Positions 22,597 to 35,184 of a stretch of DNA of 57,195 bases are shown here, one piece after another. Position 1 is the first letter of the stretch. Every line of letters begins with the position of its first letter. The stretch comes from Ignavibacteria bacterium. Its GTDB lineage: Bacteria > Bacteroidota > Ignavibacteria > Palsa-1295. Where the stretch lies: NCBI GenBank assembly GCA_013287605.1, contig JABDDM010000008.1, forward strand, positions 2,307-59,501. The letters are read 5' to 3'. The notes under the pieces were generated by a model, which was not told where the DNA came from, did not search any database, and saw only the letters and a list, made by a program, of their open reading frames with translations. Position numbers and translations under genes: made by a program.

Positions 22597-23724
22597 TCAT
22601 TCCAGGCTTGCTCTTCCCAGATGCTTCGATGACAAAGGCTCATTGAGCCAATTCCAGATGCCGATCATCTGATGTGTTAGGTCGAGCGGCACTTCGTGAC
22701 CACTTGCCGGCAGAAGATGCAATTCCATCTTCAACCCTGCAGGTTTGGCTTCAAGTATGATGTGTTTTAGTGAATTGACAAGCGATTTCGGCTCGAGAGC
22801 GCCTGAGAGCGCATAGATGCGCGTACCCGCTTTCGCGGCAAGTTCATAAACATCGGCAGGAATGTCAGCACCGATATATCCTGACAGAAGGACTGCACCC
22901 TTAATAAGGTCTGGATGGACAAGTGCAAGCTTGAGCGATGCCTCAGCGCCCTCCGAAAAGCCAGCTACGTAAATACGTGAGGTATCAATAGAAGAGGTTT
23001 TTGAAGAGAAGCTGTCGATCAGACTCATTGTGATCTGGTCGATTGCATCATACTCGTCTCCCCATGAATTGAGTCCGCATGCAAGGCGCACGGGTCCTGC
23101 CGGCACTGCTACAATGACATGAAGCTTGTCGGCCACCTTCGTCCAGTGATCGGCGAACTCCCGATAGGATGCGGTACCACCATGTAGAGCCACAATGAGT
23201 GGCAGACGCGTACCCGCGACATAACCAGCCGGATAGATAACGATCGGCTTCTGAGGCTTCCAGTGAGTGCTCTTTCGATCGCGAATGCTCGTCCAGTAGT
23301 CAAGCGTACTATCCAGCCACTTCTTGTCGATCCAAGAACCGATCACGGGTTCGATGCGGATCATCTCCAGCGTCCAAAAATGATGCTTTAAGGCCGAGTC
23401 GATTGCGTGCTCGACCTCCGGAAGGTTATGATCGCGGGCGTTACATCGGGCAATCGCGAGTTCGGCCGCTCCAACAAACCACTCGCGGACATGATGTTCG
23501 CAATTTGCGGCGCTTGAGATCACAGCCTGATATTCTGTTCGTGCCGCCTGATTGTCATGCCGTACTTCAGCCAGACCTGCCAAATGCCAATGACTGTTCG
23601 CGAGTTCAATCGCTGACAGGGTTATCGGATGGGGCTTCGCAGAAATCGATTGGAAGACGAGCATACAAATGACTGCGCAAGGAATCAGGAGCAAGTTTCT
23701 CGCAAACTGAGAAAGTTTTCGCAT
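22597..23724 (-). CDS. secreted alpha/beta hydrolase (esterase-like)
   Basis: Signal peptide; LPLIVALHGGTASYREF; VAGFSEGAEASL (GxSxG); SGHEVP. Confidence 0.8.
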   Translation of the reverse strand: MRKLSQFARNLLLIPCAVICMLVFQSISAKPHPITLSAIELANSHWHLAGLAEVRHDNQAARTEYQAVISSAANCEHHVREWFVGAAELAIARCNARDHNLPEVEHAIDSALKHHFWTLEMIRIEPVIGSWIDKKWLDSTLDYWTSIRDRKSTHWKPQKPIVIYPAGYVAGTRLPLIVALHGGTASYREFADHWTKVADKLHVIVAVPAGPVRLACGLNSWGDEYDAIDQITMSLIDSFSSKTSSIDTSRIYVAGFSEGAEASLKLALVHPDLIKGAVLLSGYIGADIPADVYELAAKAGTRIYALSGALEPKSLVNSLKHIILEAKPAGLKMELHLLPASGHEVPLDLTHQMIGIWNWLNEPLSSKHLGRASLE

Positions 23725-24525
23725 ATTGAATTCGACATCATACCATGTCTCTATATTAAACGACACAGGAATCGAGCGATATGACACAACGTATCGTGAG
23801 GATTTTTCGGGTCGGTTGTGATTTGTGGACTAAGCTTGAGAGAGCCTTAGCGCTAAAGACGGATCGAGGCCAACATAACGAATTCGTTATATCGAGGAGA
23901 GGCTAGTAATCGATCAGTTAACTTGGTGTTACTACTGCGGAGAGTAGATAATAAGCTGAGGGCGCGCCGACCTGTGTACGCTCAGAAGTTGGACGAAGAG
24001 CTCGTTTCCGACTTCGGTCTGTTCTCGATCGCGTTTAGCGACGAGGACGGATGGATGATGCGTGAATGAAGATGGGAACAGGGATCGACATGATTGTACC
24101 GAGCCGTACCAGCAGTCTGGAGATGAAGCGACTAATCATAACGATTCAGAGTAAGAGAGATTAACAATGCAAAAGATTTCTGGATATGAGGTATTGGCAC
24201 CAATTCCGTACCACCAAAAATGTTCATTCATTTTTTGAGCGCGAATGAGCTATCGCATCTGCAAAAAGTGGTTAAATTGATACCAAATCAGCGAAAATAA
24301 CAGTTTGAAATTTATTATCTACACCTGCATTGAATTTGCACTTAATGAGGCTCTCTTGTCTCATTATGGTGAATTTGGAAGTTTGTGGCTCAAAATAGGG
24401 CGGCTGCGAGGGGGGCTAGCGTCACGCGAGGTCTTCCTGCATGCTTCAGTATTGGCCGGAAGTGACTAACTTTGTTGAAAGTTTGAACGATCGCTATCTT
24501 ACGTACCCCGATAGGTGGCTCTGAG

Positions 24526-25500
24526 GTGAAGAAATTCGAGCATACACTAAGAGTCTCCTCACTTCCAACAACTCGATCCTCTCGCATAAGTAGCATGCAA
24601 GCCGTCAATCAACGGATTCAAACGCGGATACTCTCTCTGATGCTTTCTATCAGTTGTTGTGGTTGTGCGACACTCTTTCACACAAATCCACCAAAATTAG
24701 TTATAGAAGGTCCGCCGGGTATCCGTGCGTTCAATGCAAGCGGCGAAGAAGTAAATGTGCATAATGCCGATTCGGTCCTAACCATTTTCCCCCGCCGAGG
24801 CACGGACGACAGCTTGATCATCGAATATAATGGCATGAAACAAGGTATCCATCTTACAAAAAAACTCTGGGGTTGGAGTTTGCTGAATTCGTTTAACGTT
24901 GGGGGCGGGTTCCTTCTTGACGAGGCTACTGATTCGTGGTATGATTACAATATGATACGAGTCACGAACGATACTTCCGGCGGTATTCGTGTTACGAATC
25001 CGAGTTGGTATGGAGAGATTGCTACATATAAGCGACCGCAACTTCTCGTCATCTCAGCGGTTGGGTTCGAGTTTCTGCCAAGCATGAGCGGATGGTTCAA
25101 CCTCGATTTTAGACAAGAGTTTGGCATTGGGTTCGACCTGTATCAACGGGCTGAACTGTTCTTTCATAGCGAAGGCGCAAGCGACATCGCTGTTCCGACG
25201 CTTGGAACGACGATCTATTATGCATCGAACGGCGGAGTAGCCCGTTACTTCGTGTTGCCACGATACTTTGTTCAAGGTTCGTATGATGTGGCGAAGGCCT
25301 ATGTCATTCACTTCTCGCCAGATGTGCGCATCGTGTCGCAGCCGTTTCGAGTTGTTGGGGCTGCTTTAGGGTGGGCCGGTGATATTTCGTTTGCTTCAAT
25401 TCGGTACTACCGAGCCATCGAGAAGATTTCTTTCAGCGGGTATCCGGCTGCTGGCTATCAAGGTGTTGTCTTTACGTTCGGGCTTAACCTTAGACTATGA
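24526..25500 (+). CDS. hypothetical lipoprotein, paralogous to the convergent neighbour; start uncertain
   Basis: LSISCCGCATLF lipobox; shared architecture with 25501-26364. Confidence 0.6.
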   Translation: MKKFEHTLRVSSLPTTRSSRISSMQAVNQRIQTRILSLMLSISCCGCATLFHTNPPKLVIEGPPGIRAFNASGEEVNVHNADSVLTIFPRRGTDDSLIIEYNGMKQGIHLTKKLWGWSLLNSFNVGGGFLLDEATDSWYDYNMIRVTNDTSGGIRVTNPSWYGEIATYKRPQLLVISAVGFEFLPSMSGWFNLDFRQEFGIGFDLYQRAELFFHSEGASDIAVPTLGTTIYYASNGGVARYFVLPRYFVQGSYDVAKAYVIHFSPDVRIVSQPFRVVGAALGWAGDISFASIRYYRAIEKISFSGYPAAGYQGVVFTFGLNLRL

Positions 25501-26364
25501 TCAAATTGTGAGATGAATGCCCCAGCTCCACAGAAGGTGATGATAATTGCGAGCAGGGAAATTATAGAGTTGCACCTTACCAAGGGCCGTTAGATATCGA
25601 ACTTCAAAATAGGCTATGTCACCCGACCATCCCACACCGCCCCCGAGCACGCGAGACGAAGCATGTGACAACCCGAGAGAATCCTTACTAGCGCTCGTAT
25701 TGTCATCCTGGAAACGTATCGTCCCATACTCAGCAGCAAGGAAGAGTCCTTTGAAAGTATAAAATCGAGCCTGTGCCGTAGCTGTTGATATGTTGAAGCT
25801 CATATCATATCGTTGAAAATTGAATGGGTCGGTGCCAATGTCCAATTCAGCGCGAGCAAGTAGTGCGAAGCACTTGTAGCTGAGCCCGCCTCCGTATTCC
25901 AAGTGCGGGTCAGAATTATATCCCCATCCAGCAAAGAGTACTAATCGAGGTCGGTCCATATTGAAGAATGTCGAAAGTGGAAAGGGTAGTGGCGTTAACT
26001 TTAGATCAGGGGAAACGTGAACGGGTTCATACCTCACAAGCGCATGAGTGGCATCATCCACTAAAAACCCGATACCGCAATTATAAAGATTTATCAAAGT
26101 ATAGCCATTGAAGACCCGCTGCAGCTTGATCGTCCGAGAGACATCACCTTTGTGAATGATGATCGTGTCGTTGCCGAGCTTACTGACGATCACCGATTGT
26201 AAGCCATCGTCTTCCAGCCTCATATCGAGCGGCGTACCATCCGTAAGCGAGACCGAGATATCAGTAGGGGCATCGATCTTGACTTTGTCCGCGGAAGTCA
26301 GAATGCTTGCACAACTCGAAAGGGCAAGAGAGATCAATAGTGAAGTAACAACCAGCCTATGCAT
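25501..26364 (-). CDS. hypothetical lipoprotein, paralog of 24526-25500
   Basis: LALSSCASIL lipobox; GYTLINLYNCGIGFLVDDATHAL versus GWSLLNSFNVGGGFLLDEATDSW. Confidence 0.65.
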   Translation of the reverse strand: MHRLVVTSLLISLALSSCASILTSADKVKIDAPTDISVSLTDGTPLDMRLEDDGLQSVIVSKLGNDTIIIHKGDVSRTIKLQRVFNGYTLINLYNCGIGFLVDDATHALVRYEPVHVSPDLKLTPLPFPLSTFFNMDRPRLVLFAGWGYNSDPHLEYGGGLSYKCFALLARAELDIGTDPFNFQRYDMSFNISTATAQARFYTFKGLFLAAEYGTIRFQDDNTSASKDSLGLSHASSRVLGGGVGWSGDIAYFEVRYLTALGKVQLYNFPARNYHHLLWSWGIHLTI

Positions 26365-26495
26365 ACTCCAAATGAGTGAGAAAGCAACCAAACTCTCAAA
26401 TTCGGAACCAACGAATACTATTTTAGGTGACATCGAATGGGGTTGTGGTTAAGCTTTGTATGTGTCGGAATTGGTTGGTTTTTCAAGATTTTTTT

Positions 26496-26520
26496 GAGCG
26501 CGAGCTAAAGCTCACGCTAC
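26496..26520. repeat. REP-like palindrome
   Basis: AGCGCGAGCTaaAGCTCACGCT inverted repeat in an intergenic region. Confidence 0.5.
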
Positions 26521-26541
26521 ATTCATACTCCGTACAGTAAC

Positions 26542-27288
26542 TCAGTTCATTCTCTCGAAGATGATCTCAGCGTTGCCGTTCTTCACAGCATTGACGAGAT
26601 TTGCAGCTTGGCCAATTGCGCATTCGAATTGGTCGACTTTGAGTGCCTCGAGCGTTTCTGTTGCAACCTCGCCTGGCTGGATCATTTCAATTTGCCGACC
26701 GCTTGCTTTTCGCCGTCCGTGATCAAGCTCTGTTTCAACTGTCGGTGGTATGATCTCAAAAACTTTTATTGAGGTTGAATTAAGCTGGTGTCGTGAGGTA
26801 GTACTGAAAGAGTGCATCGCTGCTTTGGTGGCGCAATAGACAGGCATCCAGGCGATGGGGACGAAGCCGAGTCCGGAAGTGATGTTGACAATCGCCGCTT
26901 CCTTTTTTGAGGTGAAGTGTGGAGCGACGAGAGTTGTTAAATGGATCGGGGCGATCAGATTGATCATGACTTCTTTCGCGATGATCGCCGAAGGTACCGA
27001 CTGTTGCAATCTTATCATTTGTTGGATTCCCGCGTTATTTACCAGGATGTTGAATGCAGGGAAGTTGTCCGTCACTTCCGAGACCAACCTTGCACGCTCC
27101 TGTTCGTCTTCGACATCGCATACAATGGTGTGAAGTGCTGGTAGTTTCTCCTTCGCAGCCTGCAAGGCTCTTGCTCGCCTTCCGCAAATTATGACTTCAT
27201 TGCCTTCTCCAAGAAATTCTTCGGCAAGAGCATATCCGATTCCGGTTGCCCCGCCCGTGATGAGGATGGTGTTGTGTGACGTGTTCAT
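26542..27288 (-). CDS. SDR family oxidoreductase
   Basis: TGGATGIGYALA; NNAG; YCATKAAMHS (YxxxK). Confidence 0.92.
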   Translation of the reverse strand: MNTSHNTILITGGATGIGYALAEEFLGEGNEVIICGRRARALQAAKEKLPALHTIVCDVEDEQERARLVSEVTDNFPAFNILVNNAGIQQMIRLQQSVPSAIIAKEVMINLIAPIHLTTLVAPHFTSKKEAAIVNITSGLGFVPIAWMPVYCATKAAMHSFSTTSRHQLNSTSIKVFEIIPPTVETELDHGRRKASGRQIEMIQPGEVATETLEALKVDQFECAIGQAANLVNAVKNGNAEIIFERMN

Positions 27289-27381
27289 GCCGCGAAGATA
27301 ATGTCTGGACTGTGATTTGTGTGATCAGGGTGATTGAAGTGATTTGCATCACCCAGCGCGGGCAGGAGTGACCGAGGGCGC

Positions 27382-28547
27382 TTAGTCGTGAAGCTTTATC
27401 AATTTGATCATCGAGTTCTCGTTGCCTTTCCTTATTCTGAGAAAATATGTTCCTGTTGCGAGGTTCGTCGCGTCGATGGGTACTGAATGTTTGCCCTGCG
27501 CTAGGTGCCGTTGTGGATCTCTTTGAGTTCATCACCGAGTAAATCGAAGAGCTCGATTTGCACATTCGTTGGCTCCTCGAGATCAATGCTCAGAGTGGCT
27601 TGCTTCGATGATGGGTTAGGAAATATTCTCAACTCGTTCGTGGAAGCAATCGGCATCTTTGCATTGAGTTGGACAGCAGGGAGGAAGTAGGAACTGTCGT
27701 CTTGGATGATGATGTGACCGGAGAACGGATAGCCATGCTCTTGGCTCCTGGGGAAGCGGTCCACGAACTCAAATGCCACATGACGCAAACTGTCAAGTCT
27801 AACGTCTACACTCTTGACGAGCGAATTCGCTAGAAAAGGAGTAATCGAGACGTACTCTTTCTTAACGATTACACCGTTGCCTTCTTGGTACGTACTTACT
27901 ATCTGTGCTCCATCAATCTCGATCAAGTCAATGTAGTAGCCTTGACCAAAATTATACATCAAGACCCTTAGACCGGTGCTTGTAATATGGTATACATCCT
28001 GCCATACTACATTACCCGAGCCAACACTCTCACTTGGTAGGGTATGGTTTGAACTACCGTGATCGTCGTAAGCATAGTACTTATAAGTTGCTTGCGAGGC
28101 GCGGGAAGGTTGGAAATGTGACTCATCGTCTAAGCTTGATGTATCATTTACTAAGTCTAGTCTGAATCGCAACCGCCAGGTTGCTCCTGCTATTTGTGCG
28201 AGCGTAGTTAGACTGGTAGTATCTGCGTAAACGAATGTAAAATTCAACGCGGAGAGCAAGTGCGGTTCACTCTTCACCGCGCCACGCGAGACAACAACGT
28301 ACCCAGCATACCCTGCACCGCTGTCAGGCATTAAACAAGTGATAAGAGTATCTGTCCAAGAGGTGATTGTTGTGAGCGTTCCGTTCACGGTGGTTGAACC
28401 TTGAGAGGTCCCGAATAAGGAGCCATGTATTCTAAGTGTTCGTGAGGGTTCATCCATATACAGATGGGAGATCACAGGCTTCTGTGCGATGGCGGCGGAT
28501 GACACCAGAGGAATCAAGAGGAAACCGAGGCAGCAGCTTTTGAGCAT
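27382..28547 (-). pseudogene. T9SS-domain secreted protein with frameshift in the C-terminal domain
   Basis: ORF stops after LFDLLGDELKEIHNGT, but another frame continues HLAQGKHSVPIDATNLATGTYFLRIRKGNENSMIKLIKLHD*. Confidence 0.75.
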
Positions 28548-29290
28548 GCGACGCTGATGGATAAGGTGATTCGGACTTCATCAAGAAGCGAATGTGAGAT
28601 TTGTTGGTTCGAAGGGGACGGAAAATTGCCCTTCTCGAAGAAAATTCGCAGGAATTCGGAACTACGCGTGGGCAGTGCCGGTTAGTGACCCGCCTGCACG
28701 AATGGAGGAGCGAAACCTCTGGGATTTGAAAGGTAGATTGGCATTGAGAAATGCCCTTTAGACCTCCGAAATCTTCAAAAAACTTGAAAAAGTTGGAATT
28801 TTCGGGCACCAAGTCAGTAGTGACTTCGGTTATAGGCGGCCCTGTCAGAAACAATTTGTTAACTGACATGGAAAACGGATAGTGACACGCTCTTTGGAGC
28901 GATAAGTTCGATGTGAATCGCACTCGGTCACGACCCCAACAAAAGTGTTCATTGAAATGGAAGGTCTGCATAACTTTAGGTTATGTAGAGATAGTCAGCA
29001 TGATGAGAAAGGATGCTTGCAAGGTATCAGCAATGATACACAGATCAGCAATGGTTTGTCTGTAAGTCTAATGACTCATCAAGCAGCAAGCAACCGTGAA
29101 TTTGCCGTTCGAGCGATGCGAATCGTTCAAGCGGATTGAGATTCATACAGACCGCAAGGTCTTTAAACACTTGCAATCTGGAACAATAGCATTTTATGTC
29201 AGCACTGATGTGAATCAGGGTTGACAAATATTTGCCAGTGTTTTGGATCAGTATCAGACTTCAACGTCAAAGTACAGCAGAGATGTTAGT

Positions 29291-30789
<1,499 letters not shown>

Positions 30790-30960
30790 TGCAATATGAG
30801 GCAGAGATGCCTCACAAGTCCTCTGTGGACTTGTGTCCTCTATCAAATGTTTTCACGGACAATGATAGAATCGACAGCACTAAAATCGTGAATCTCATTC
30901 ACATTCAATGAGCAATCATTGACATCATGTTGACTAAACCTTCCGTCTCAATGGCGTTTA

Positions 30961-31024
30961 GGATCCATCCACCAGGATGACGATCCGAACCGATCCCCAT
31001 CGCTCTGCGATGGGGATTTTTTTT
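30961..31024 (+). terminator. two-hairpin 16S trailer/terminator, module copy 1
   Basis: ATCCCCATCGC-TCT-GCGATGGGGAT then T8; preceded by GGATCCATCCACCAGGATGACGATCC. Confidence 0.9.
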
Positions 31025-31173
31025 GTTGCAGTCGAGAAATCGTTCAAAGAACCCGAGTCTTCCTTTCCTCTCGGTGGACTGCGAGGCAAGCAGCCCGAGT
31101 TTCTTTCTCAGAGGTGAACTTTCGGTATTTTTTGGAGTTCGATATGACGTGTTCCTTCATTATGACTGATCTT

Positions 31174-32154
31174 ATGAAAAACCGTCATCTCTCTCTTCGG
31201 ATTGGTTTTGCATTAACCTTTTTTTTGATCGCCGATAATGCAGGCGCGCAAATCAATCTTGGCGTTTTGAACAGCAGCTCTGTAGGAACACCGATAACAT
31301 TTACTCCCTCAGAAATTGATTGCATCCATAGTGATCCGCACTATACTGCTTTCTGGGATTTTGGATCGGGAGCAACCCCTGCAACAGGTAGCTCACACGG
31401 TATCTTTGATGGCGTAATATCTGTACAATTTTCATCAGTGTATGTCACGTATTCGACACCCGGGGATAAGACGGTTACGCTCACTCTTGTCGCAGATGGA
31501 GGATCTTCCACCGGAACGTACGCACTCCATATATATGACTGCAGCAAACCTGCTATTCCTCATGATGCAATCGTTGTTAACTCGGACACGATCCGCGCGG
31601 AAGATAAAAAGACCTACTGGGTTAACGCTGGAGGCACACTCTTAGTCTTTGGTGGTCAAGTCGGGTATGATACCATTTTTGCCGAACCTGGCTCAAGGAT
31701 TTCTGGTGGCGTTTCCGGTGTTGGCCAATGCATTCTATATATGAAGCAAGGCTCTGTTTTGACTTCAAGTTGGGGAGGAAATGGGGTGATCTATGGTGAC
31801 GGCGCCACCATTTATTCAAGCTCCACTGATTTTACTCTTACTTGCCCGACACTTGATTTCGATTATACCAACGCTCCGCCCAATCGCGCTCATCCCTTGT
31901 CGGTAAAAAGTGATCTGAACTCAGTCTCCATTTCTCTTTCTCCGAACCCTACACGCGGAATGCTCCGGATTCAGGGATTGCCCTCGGTTGAGACTACCGT
32001 CTCCGTGTATAACATTCTCGGGAAGTTGGAGATCTTGCAGAACCCGCGGACTCCCGAGGTCACTCTCGATCTCTCCAAGCTCCTTCCGGGCACATATTAT
32101 GTCAGGTGTTCTTCGGCGAATTCGGTGGTGACGAAGATGGTGGTGCGGGAGTGA
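31174..32154 (+). CDS. PKD/T9SS secreted protein, array paralog A
   Basis: Signal peptide MKNRHLSLRIGFALTFFLIADNAGAQ; AFWDFGSGATPATG; C-term LSPNPTRGMLRIQGLP...VVTKMVVRE. Confidence 0.8.
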   Translation: MKNRHLSLRIGFALTFFLIADNAGAQINLGVLNSSSVGTPITFTPSEIDCIHSDPHYTAFWDFGSGATPATGSSHGIFDGVISVQFSSVYVTYSTPGDKTVTLTLVADGGSSTGTYALHIYDCSKPAIPHDAIVVNSDTIRAEDKKTYWVNAGGTLLVFGGQVGYDTIFAEPGSRISGGVSGVGQCILYMKQGSVLTSSWGGNGVIYGDGATIYSSSTDFTLTCPTLDFDYTNAPPNRAHPLSVKSDLNSVSISLSPNPTRGMLRIQGLPSVETTVSVYNILGKLEILQNPRTPEVTLDLSKLLPGTYYVRCSSANSVVTKMVVRE

Positions 32155-32189
32155 GCGTGTTAGGTCGAGTAACGAGCGCAACCCCTGGA
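32151..32189 (+). repeat. 16S-derived fragment 1 (degenerate)
   Basis: GTGAGCGTGTTAGGTCGAGTAACGAGCGCAACCCCTGG versus 16S 30332 onward. Confidence 0.8.
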
Positions 32190-32244
32190 TCATGATGTGA
32201 AAGTTTTTCTTGTCTTCTCTTAGCGTTGTCATGGCAGTTATCTT

Positions 32245-33528
32245 ATGAAAAACCTCCATCGTTCGCTACGGACTTTTATGACGTTCGTCGTTTTTTTGAT
32301 CGCCGGTAATGCAGGTGCCCAATCTGTGACCATCGGTGCCATCCCAGGATCGCGATTTTGTGCAGGAGATCCGATCTCCGTCTCATTTACAGCAACAGGT
32401 ACCTGGGGTCGCAGGAATGCTTTTACATTGCAGATCTCCGACCCCTCCGGAAGCTTTTCAAATGGCTTCCTGAATCTCGGCTCACTTGTCGATACGCTGC
32501 CTGGTACATTTACGATCAACGCTACAATGCCATCGGCCGCGTCCACGCATTACCGGCTCCGGATTCTCGCGGCAAATCCCTACGTTACAAGTGCCGATAA
32601 CGGTAGCGATATCGCCATTGCGACTGCACCTGGAGCTTTCACGTTCTATCCCACCTCGATAGCCGGGGCCGTCGGAACTACAGTATCCTTTGCCGCGAGC
32701 ATTAATGACCATGATGAGGCTGATGCCCGAGATACTGGGCACTGGGATTTTGGATCGGGCGCCACCCCGGCGACTGCTACCACAACCGCAATCGATTATG
32801 GTGGCGGCTACGTTGGTCTTGCCCAAGCTCAAACCACATATTCGACGACAGGGGATAAAACCATCACGCTCCGTACTGTAAAGGCTGGAGGATGTCCGTC
32901 AACCCCGACAAATGCCATGATCCATATATATGATTGCAGCATTCCCTCGATTCCTCACGATGCGATAGTTGTCGATTCAGTAGGACAGGCTGTTAGCAAG
33001 AAAACGTACTGGGTTAACCCTGGAGCCACACTCTTTTTTGGTGACGGAGATACCATCTTTGCCGAGCCGGGGTCCAAGGTTTACGGTCCGACGTCTCCAG
33101 GCTATTGCGTAATGTATATGAAGCCCGGCTCAGTCCTCAACTCGCGTAACGGAGATAATGTAGTGATCTTCAGTGATGGGGCAAGCCTTAGCACTAAGAG
33201 CAGTGATTTTACTCTGAACTGCCCCACCCTCGATTTCGATTATACCAACGCTCCACCAAACCATCCCTTAGCAGTGCTGGGTGAACTGAAATCAGTATTA
33301 ATCACGCTCTCACCAAATCCAACGCGGGGAATGCTGCAAGTTCAGGGGTTGCCACCGGGGAATACGACCGTCTCGGTATTTAACCTCCTCGGCCAATTGG
33401 TGGTGCTCCAAAAGGACCTGCGCACTCGCGAGTGCACGCTCGATCTCTCCAAACTTCTTCCGGGCGCGTATTACGTCAGGATTTCTTCCGCGAATTCGGT
33501 GGTGACGAAGAAGGTAGTGCGAGAGTGA
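32245..33528 (+). CDS. PKD/T9SS secreted protein, array paralog B
   Basis: MKNLHRSLRTFMTFVVFLIAGNAGAQ signal; HWDFGSGATPATA; C-term shared with A, C and D. Confidence 0.85.
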   Translation: MKNLHRSLRTFMTFVVFLIAGNAGAQSVTIGAIPGSRFCAGDPISVSFTATGTWGRRNAFTLQISDPSGSFSNGFLNLGSLVDTLPGTFTINATMPSAASTHYRLRILAANPYVTSADNGSDIAIATAPGAFTFYPTSIAGAVGTTVSFAASINDHDEADARDTGHWDFGSGATPATATTTAIDYGGGYVGLAQAQTTYSTTGDKTITLRTVKAGGCPSTPTNAMIHIYDCSIPSIPHDAIVVDSVGQAVSKKTYWVNPGATLFFGDGDTIFAEPGSKVYGPTSPGYCVMYMKPGSVLNSRNGDNVVIFSDGASLSTKSSDFTLNCPTLDFDYTNAPPNHPLAVLGELKSVLITLSPNPTRGMLQVQGLPPGNTTVSVFNLLGQLVVLQKDLRTRECTLDLSKLLPGAYYVRISSANSVVTKKVVRE

Positions 33529-33540
33529 GGTGTTTGGTTA
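33525..33540 (+). repeat. 16S-derived fragment 2 (16 nt), fused to 16S trailer sequence
   Basis: GTGAGGTGTTTGGTTA then CTAAACCTTTCGTCTC... as at 30934 onward. Confidence 0.75.
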
Positions 33541-33568
33541 CTAAACCTTTCGTCTCTATGGCGTTTAG

Positions 33569-33630
33569 GATCCATCCTCAAGGAAGACGATCCGAGCCGA
33601 TCCCCATCGCTCTGCGAGGGTGATTTTCTT
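33569..33630 (+). terminator. two-hairpin trailer module copy 2 (degenerate)
   Basis: GGATCCATCCTCAAGGAAGACGATCC...GATCCCCATCGCTCTGCGAGGGTGATTTTC. Confidence 0.7.
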
Positions 33631-33778
33631 TACACAGCGCGAAATCGTTCAAAGAACCCGAATCTTCCTTTCCTCTAGTGGACTGCGAGGCAAGCAACCC
33701 GAATTTCTTTCTCAGAGGTGAAACTTTCGGGGTTTTTTGGAGTTCGAGATGACGTGTTCCTTCATCATGACTGATCTT

Positions 33779-35091
33779 ATGAAAAACCTCCATCGTTCGC
33801 TACGGACTTTTATGACGTTCGTCGTTTTATTGTTCGCCGGTAATGCAGGCGCACAATCTGTAACCATAGGCGCAATCCCGGGATCTCGTTTTTGCGTAGG
33901 CGATCCGATCTCTGTTCCTTTTACGGCCACAGGTTTTTGGGGTCATCGTAATGCTTTCACTTTACAGCTATCCGATGAGGGAGGAAGTTTTTCCAACTTT
34001 CAGAATGTCGGCTCCCTTCTCGACACTCTGCCTGGTACATTTACGATCAATTCCACAATTCCGTTAAGCGCCAACCCATCCGGGCATTACCGTTTTCGGA
34101 TTGTCGCTGCCCTTCCATATACTGTCAGTGCCGATAACGGAAGCGATATTGCAATTGGCCGCGCACCGAACGCGAGAATTGTAAACTCCCTGAAGGGCGG
34201 AGCTATGGGAACACCGATAACATTTACGGACAATGATAATGCATTGTACGACACTGCATTCTGGGATTTTGGATCGGGAGCAAACCCTGCAACAGCTATC
34301 ACAACCGGTACCTTCACCATATATAATTCGTTCGATATGTATGGCAAGCCGTATTTGGATACAACTGTAATTTATTCACAGGATGTCACGTATTCGACAA
34401 CAGGGGAGAAGACGGTCACGCTTAGATTGGTTTCTCCTGGAGGATGTTCCGCGACCATGCCAACGCATGTATTCCATATTTATGACTGCAGCAATCCCTC
34501 TATTCCTCACGATGCAGTTGTTATCAATGCGGACACGACCGTTGAGCGAAGTGGTACCTATTGGGTGAACCCTGGATTCAAACTGACATTGTACGGGGGG
34601 GATACCATTTTTGCCGAATCTGGCTCAACCATATCTGGCTTAACCAGTTCTGGTCCTTATGGTAATGATTGCGTAATATATATGAAGCGTGGCTCTGAGT
34701 TGATTCTACCCATGGTTACTAGTTGTGTGATCTATGGTGACGGCGCAAACGTTGAGGCCAGGTCTTCTTTTACTCTTCATTGCCCGACACTTGATTTCGA
34801 TTACTCCAACGCTCCGCCGAATGTCGCTCATCCCTCGGCAGTTCGGGGTGAACTTAAATCGATATCCATCACCCTCTCGCCAAATCCGACCCGCGGGATG
34901 GTTCAAGTTCAGGGATTGCCCTCGGAGAATACGACCGTCTCCGTATTCAACATTCTCGGCGAAGTAGTTGAGGTGCAGAAAAATCTGCGCGCGTCTGAGT
35001 GCACTCTCAATCTCTCCAAGCTTGTTTCGGGCGCGTATTACGTCAGGATTTCTTCGTCCAGTTCGGTGGTGACGAAGAAGGTGGTGCGAGA

Positions 35092-35095
<4 letters not shown>
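33779..35095 (+). CDS. PKD/T9SS secreted protein, array paralog C
   Basis: MKNLHRSLRTFMTFVVLLFAGNAGAQ (near-identical to B); C-term near-identical to D. Confidence 0.85.
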
Positions 35096-35153
<58 letters not shown>

Positions 35154-35184
35154 CTTATGACGTGTTCCTCATAATACTGATCTT

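Noticed and set aside
28450-28971. 173-aa minus-strand ORF upstream of the 16S gene
   Set aside because: Overlaps the start of the secreted T9SS gene and shows no protein-like pattern; more likely noncoding 16S upstream region.
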